A DNA stretch of 18,343 nucleotides from JAKLHL01 sp964411885 (GTDB taxonomy: Bacteria; Bdellovibrionota; JAFGOL01): assembly GCA_964411885.1 (NCBI GenBank), contig CAYPMK010000027.1, positions 1 through 18,343 on the forward strand, read 5' to 3'. Positions within the stretch are counted from its first letter, which is position 1, and every line of letters begins with the position of its first letter. Made by a program: the position numbers and the translations under genes. This document shows positions 15,066 to 18,343 of this stretch, piece by piece. Below the pieces are notes generated by a model. It was given only the letters and a program-made list of their open reading frames with translations, was not told the DNA's origin and ran no database searches.

Positions 15066-16270
15066 GCTAGTGTTCCTCCTATTAAAGAGTAAAAAGATAA
15101 TTTAGCGAGCTCAGACCTTCTTTCTGGGACCAATATAGACAGACCACCTATTTGTATTGCTATAGAGCTTATGTTCGCAAAACCACATATTGCATATATC
15201 GCTATTGAATAAGATCTTGGATCTAGAACTTCTTTCATTTTGGCAAGATCAACATAAGCGACGAATTCATTTAGTACGGTCCTTACACCAAGTAATTGTC
15301 CAACAGGTACTATATCTTTTGCAGGAACGCCCATTAACCATGCAAATGGTGCAAAAATATATCCCAATATCCTTTGCATAGTTAGTCCTTCTATGTTCAC
15401 CCATGAACCCATTTGCATCAGTAAATAGTTAACTAGTGTTAATAATGCTATTATACCAACCAACATAGCCATTATGTTCAAAGAAAGTTTTAGACCATCA
15501 CCAGCACCCTTACATGCAGAATCTACGACATTGACTCCCTTGAATTCGTTGCCTAGTTTTAATTTTTCAGGATGCACATCTGGTGCCTTGGCAGTTTCTG
15601 GTACCATAATTTTTGCTATAACCAACGCTGCTGGTGCAGACATTAGCGATGCAGAAAGAAGATGGCCTGCACTTATACCAAAATTAACGTAAACTATAAA
15701 AACACTGCCTGCAATTGTTGCTAGTCCACCGGTAAGTACTGCCATGAGTTCTGATGTGGTCAATTTATGTAAGTATGGACGTATTACGAGAGGAGATTCT
15801 GTCATTCCAGAAAAAATATTAGCAGCACAACAAACAGATTCAGGCCCAGTGGTTCCCATTATCTTTTGCATTATTTTTCCAGCTAGGTTGATTATGAATT
15901 GCATTATTCCGTAGTGGTACAGAACAGCGGTAAGAGCTCCAATAAAGATAACAGTGGTACTTACTGATATAGCGAATATGAAGGCGTTATCGCTTCCAAA
16001 AGCTGGTTGCATTACATCGAATTTAGCAAGAGGCCCAAAAACGAATTCTGCTCCAGAAACGCTGAAAGCTAATATTTTAGAAGAGACTTTGCTCGTATAT
16101 AAGAAGAAAGATTCTGCCAACTGGCTTTTTAATATAAGGATTCCTATTCCAATCTGTAACAAGACTCCAGTTATTACAAGTCTTGCTTTTATTGCTTTTA
16201 CTTTTTTGCTGAATAAAAGCGCTATGCCTATAAAAACCAAAAGACCAATAAAGCTGATGAATCTTTCCAT
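15026..16270 (-). CDS. NupC-type concentrative nucleoside transporter (CNT family)
   Basis: This 414-residue inner-membrane protein imports nucleosides by symport with H+ or Na+. CNT hallmarks are present: GMTESPLVIRPYL (hairpin contact), VLTGGLATIAGSVFIVY, LLSASLMSAPAALVIAK, GVRTVLNEFVAY and FANISSIAIQIGGL near the end. N-terminal helices and the length match bacterial NupC. AGGAG lies about 11 bases before the ATG and spans the end of the upstream HAMP-type gene, whose stop is only 6 bp away. The downstream phosphorylase gene overlaps its 3' end by about 40 bp. The pair forms a nucleoside uptake and salvage unit beside the de novo purine genes. Confidence 0.94.
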   Translation of the reverse strand: MERFISFIGLLVFIGIALLFSKKVKAIKARLVITGVLLQIGIGILILKSQLAESFFLYTSKVSSKILAFSVSGAEFVFGPLAKFDVMQPAFGSDNAFIFAISVSTTVIFIGALTAVLYHYGIMQFIINLAGKIMQKIMGTTGPESVCCAANIFSGMTESPLVIRPYLHKLTTSELMAVLTGGLATIAGSVFIVYVNFGISAGHLLSASLMSAPAALVIAKIMVPETAKAPDVHPEKLKLGNEFKGVNVVDSACKGAGDGLKLSLNIMAMLVGIIALLTLVNYLLMQMGSWVNIEGLTMQRILGYIFAPFAWLMGVPAKDIVPVGQLLGVRTVLNEFVAYVDLAKMKEVLDPRSYSIAIYAICGFANISSIAIQIGGLSILVPERRSELAKLSFYSLIGGTLACFMTACVAGMLI

Positions 16271-16276
16271 GAGTCA

Positions 16277-16774
16277 TTATTCTCCTTTTTTAAGTTTTAG
16301 CACTTCAATAAGTTTGTCCGGCTCTTTTGTTGCAAGGTTCCTTAGGAACATCATTCTCTTATTGTAGGAAGTAGCTAGTTCTTGGAAAAAATCTTTTTTC
16401 CTGAATGATAGAGGAGCCACTATGGAATCTAGTGATAATGACCTTAAGTATAGGTTCATTCTGTATATAGGTCCTGCTATCTTGTGAGAGAAGAAAGTTC
16501 CAGATATGAATATTAAGATGAAGACGAATATAGCGGCTATAGGAAAGTATACATTCATCATGTCGTATCTGTTATCTGCTATGAACTTAAAGTATACGTG
16601 TCCGGTAGGAAAACCAGATCTAAGACCAAGTTGTACGAGCTCATCAAAGAAGAATAGCAACATTCCGTAGAATATGGCTATTGTTATAAGAGCTATGGTC
16701 GCCGTGTAAATTATGAACCTTATCTGGAAATCCTTGTTAATTAAATAAATTCTTCTTTTATAGGTTGGCTTCAT
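16277..16774 (-). CDS. Small two-helix membrane protein with a stand-alone HAMP-like domain
   Basis: This 165-residue protein has a basic N-terminus (KPTYKRRIYLINKDFQIRF), a first membrane helix at about 20-42, a short extracytoplasmic loop of about 30 residues, and a second helix at about 76-96. A HAMP-like segment starts at SHKIAGPIYRM, with the conserved Pro at P102. About 50 further cytoplasmic residues follow, with no kinase, cyclase or methyl-accepting domain. HAMP segments normally relay signals across the membrane to an output domain, so the partner here must act in trans or is unknown. GAGGGGG lies before the ATG. It is the first gene of a minus-strand unit with the nucleoside transporter and phosphorylase, which suggests it may sense or modulate that system. 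Function not known. Confidence 0.8.
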   Translation of the reverse strand: MKPTYKRRIYLINKDFQIRFIIYTATIALITIAIFYGMLLFFFDELVQLGLRSGFPTGHVYFKFIADNRYDMMNVYFPIAAIFVFILIFISGTFFSHKIAGPIYRMNLYLRSLSLDSIVAPLSFRKKDFFQELATSYNKRMMFLRNLATKEPDKLIEVLKLKKGE

Positions 16775-16906
16775 GTTTGTACCCCCTCACTTTATAAGTT
16801 GAAGTCTACAACAGTTTTTATCTTCCCGCAAAGTAAAAAAAGTGCTACTAGTTACGAAGCTAGTCTTGTTTGATTAGTATTTTTATACAGGAGGAATCAT
16901 ATTTAT
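16775..16906. promoter_or_regulatory. Divergent promoter region between HAMP-type gene and phosphofructokinase
   Basis: A 132-bp gap from which both neighbours are transcribed outward. On the plus strand TTACGA (16852-16857), 17 bases, TAGTAT (16875-16880) is a weak promoter candidate. The inverted repeat ACTAG (16847-16851) / CTAGT (16860-16864) overlaps it and could be an operator or a short hairpin. AGGAGG at 16889-16894 serves the phosphofructokinase. No clear minus-strand promoter was found, though TTATAA is present. Confidence 0.35.
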
Positions 16907-18136
16907 ATGAAAAGAATAGGGCTTATAACAAGCGGTGGAGATTGTGGTGGTTTGAATGCTGTTATTAAAGGAGCGGCACAGATGGCCTTTAGTATGGGAA
17001 TAGAGATGAAGGTCATACCTAACGGTTATGCGTCGTTGTATAACCTTGTTAACATAAATGATCTAATAACACTTACACCAGAAAGATTGGATGATTTTAG
17101 CTCAGATCTTGCAGGTTCAGAGGCTGGACACTCTAGAGTTAAGATAGGAAAGATAAAGGACCCAGATAAATATGCGAGAATAAAAAAAGGCTTAAGTAAG
17201 CACGGTATAGACGCTCTTGTGATTAGTGGTGGTGATGACACAGGTAGTGTAATGGTCGATCTTAGTGAGCAGGGTATAAAGTGTATACATGCTCCAAAGA
17301 CAATGGACCTTGATCTTCAAACATACAGCGTTGGAGGAGATTCAACAATAAACAGGATAGCAAGATTTGCTAGTGATCTTAAGACCACGGGCAGAACTCA
17401 CAACAGGGCAATAGTTATGGAAGTTTTTGGTCGTTATGCAGGACATACTGCTTTCAGAGGCGGGATAGCGGCAGACGCAGATTGTATATTGATACCAGAA
17501 GTGCCGGTTGATTTTGATATTGTATATGAACACTATAAAAAAGTTTTCATGAGCAGGGTAAGGCACAGTGACGTTAAAGCTGGTACATACCTTATAGTTG
17601 TTGCAGAAGGTATTAAGGATTGTAAAGAGAACACGATTACAGATGATACTGCTGGTGTTGATGCTTTTGGTCATAAAAAACTTAGTGGTGCGGCAAAGTA
17701 TGTAAGAAAGATGATAGAGGATAAAGCTCACAAAGACCCTCAGATAAAGGAATTTATGAAAGAGACAGGTATGTTCGTAGAAGGGATGTACGAAACACCA
17801 GAGATACGCGAAGTTAATCCCGGACACCTTGTGAGGTGTGGTAACACCTCTGCATATGATGTTAGTTTTGGACGTTCTGTTGGTGGAGCGGCTATTACAT
17901 TGTTGAGCAAAGGGGTTTCTGGCGTTACTGTTGTTGGAGTAGATGGACACGATATATTTTATATGCCATCCAAACAAGCAATAGTTCAACGTCATGTGGA
18001 CCTTGATGAGATAGCTCTTTATGAAACCATGGGAGTTTGTTTTGGAAGGGCCCCAAAGCCTTTCGAGCCAAGGCTCATACAGGTTAATATGGATACTGTT
18101 AATAATGCTGGCAAAAAGATAAAAAGAATATATTGA
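16907..18136 (+). CDS. pfp: 6-phosphofructokinase, PPi-dependent type
   Basis: It phosphorylates fructose 6-phosphate in glycolysis. The 409-residue protein opens with the phosphate loop GLITSGGDCGGLNAVI and carries GGDDT (108-112) and PKTMDLD (130-136). D111 and K131, where ATP-dependent enzymes such as E. coli PfkA have Gly, are the known mark of pyrophosphate use, which makes the reaction reversible. The catalytic base is D134 and the transition-state Arg is R176 in EVFGRYAGHTA; GHLVRCG (306-312) supplies the substrate Arg. The usual TIDND reads TMDLD, an unusual change next to the catalytic Asp. The ATG has AGGAGG 12 bases upstream, a little far. It is monocistronic, flanked by a divergent gene and tRNAs. 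Cofactor use is inferred from motif residues. Confidence 0.92.
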   Translation: MKRIGLITSGGDCGGLNAVIKGAAQMAFSMGIEMKVIPNGYASLYNLVNINDLITLTPERLDDFSSDLAGSEAGHSRVKIGKIKDPDKYARIKKGLSKHGIDALVISGGDDTGSVMVDLSEQGIKCIHAPKTMDLDLQTYSVGGDSTINRIARFASDLKTTGRTHNRAIVMEVFGRYAGHTAFRGGIAADADCILIPEVPVDFDIVYEHYKKVFMSRVRHSDVKAGTYLIVVAEGIKDCKENTITDDTAGVDAFGHKKLSGAAKYVRKMIEDKAHKDPQIKEFMKETGMFVEGMYETPEIREVNPGHLVRCGNTSAYDVSFGRSVGGAAITLLSKGVSGVTVVGVDGHDIFYMPSKQAIVQRHVDLDEIALYETMGVCFGRAPKPFEPRLIQVNMDTVNNAGKKIKRIY

Positions 18137-18161
18137 AAGCTTTTCTTAGATATCGTATATA
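18133..18161 (+). promoter_or_regulatory. Promoter for the tRNA cluster
   Basis: TTGAAA (18133-18138), 17 bases, TATATA (18156-18161; TATACT two bases further is an alternative). The -35 box overlaps the stop codon of the phosphofructokinase gene. The expected start near 18168 is just ahead of tRNA-Arg. Confidence 0.5.
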
Positions 18162-18180
18162 CTTGCCTGCTTTTAAGTGT

Positions 18181-18257
18181 GCATCCGTAGCTCAGCTGGA
18201 TAGAGCAACGGATTTCTAATCCGTAGGTCACAGGTTCGAGTCCTGTCGGATGTACCA
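18181..18257 (+). tRNA. tRNA-Arg (anticodon TCT)
   Basis: A complete 77-base cloverleaf with encoded CCA. Acceptor GCATCCG pairs with CGGATGT, D arm GCTC/GAGC, anticodon stem ACGGA/TCCGT with loop TTTCTAA, anticodon TCT at 18215-18217, and T arm ACAGG/CCTGT around TTCGAGT. It reads AGA (and AGG by wobble), the commonest Arg codons in this window's genes. The first pair of the acceptor is G1:U72 rather than Watson-Crick. Confidence 0.97.
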
Positions 18258-18284
18258 TTTTTAGGCTCTGTTAATTTAATGTGT

Positions 18285-18343
18285 GGTGAGTGTAGTTCAG
18301 TTGGTAGAGCACCGGATTGTGGTTCCGGTCGTCGCGGGTTCGA
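18285..18343 (+). tRNA. tRNA-His (anticodon GTG), cut by the window end
   Basis: Starts with the extra G-1 typical of tRNA-His, then acceptor GTGAGTG, D arm GTTC/GAGC, anticodon stem CCGGA/TCCGG with loop TTGTGGT, anticodon GTG at 18319-18321, variable TCGTC, and GCGGG TTCGA of the T arm where the window stops. It lies 27 bases after tRNA-Arg, probably in the same transcript. Confidence 0.95.

Overview
This is an 18.3 kb stretch of an AT-rich bacterial chromosome with tightly packed genes, strong AGGAGG-type ribosome binding sites and the standard genetic code. An apolipoprotein N-acyltransferase, two lipobox lipoproteins and an exported protein indicate a diderm (Gram-negative-type) cell. 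A PPi-type phosphofructokinase fits an anaerobe. The class V aminotransferase / short SerA / DUF1015 trio is one I associate with Clostridia and Thermotoga-like genomes. Together with lnt, this makes an anaerobic diderm lineage (for example Elusimicrobiota-like gut bacteria) a reasonable but unproven guess. No phage, transposon, integrase or CRISPR signal is present.

Layout. Positions 1-82 hold the probable tail of an upstream gene, followed by an unrecognised 510-residue exported protein (95-1627). A lone response-regulator receiver domain (1622-1999, minus) converges on it. Next comes an envelope pair, lnt and a DUF1343/NamZ-like protein, joined by an ATGA overlap (2109-4861). A near-consensus promoter and a structured leader (4918-5042) precede two lipoproteins. 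The first is built of Ig-like repeats and is broken by a 100-N assembly gap (5043-6315); the second is of unknown function (6331-7002).

Positions 7098-14250 hold one seven-gene plus-strand run: aminotransferase, serA, DUF1015, purD, purE, a TsaC/YrdC-type gene and a PAT/AmpG-like transporter. Gaps between these genes are 30 bp or less. Metabolically it links 3-phosphoglycerate to (phospho)serine and hence glycine, and glycine is the co-substrate of PurD. On the minus strand, converging on that run, are a purine nucleoside phosphorylase, a NupC-type nucleoside transporter and a small HAMP-type membrane protein (14229-16774). Transcribed divergently from them is a PPi-type phosphofructokinase (16907-18136), then tRNA-Arg(TCT) and a tRNA-His(GTG) cut by the window edge.

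The most interesting point is the DUF1015 protein in the serine operon. It carries an ADGHHR motif and a C-terminal PT..E.M......PK.T pattern that resemble the ParB-fold free serine kinases SerK/SbnI. It may therefore be the missing phosphoserine/serine phosphoryl-transfer step of this pathway. Other points worth a look are the collapsed Ig repeat array, the structured lipoprotein leader, and a NamZ-like protein that has no signal peptide and has Gln where many family members have Glu.
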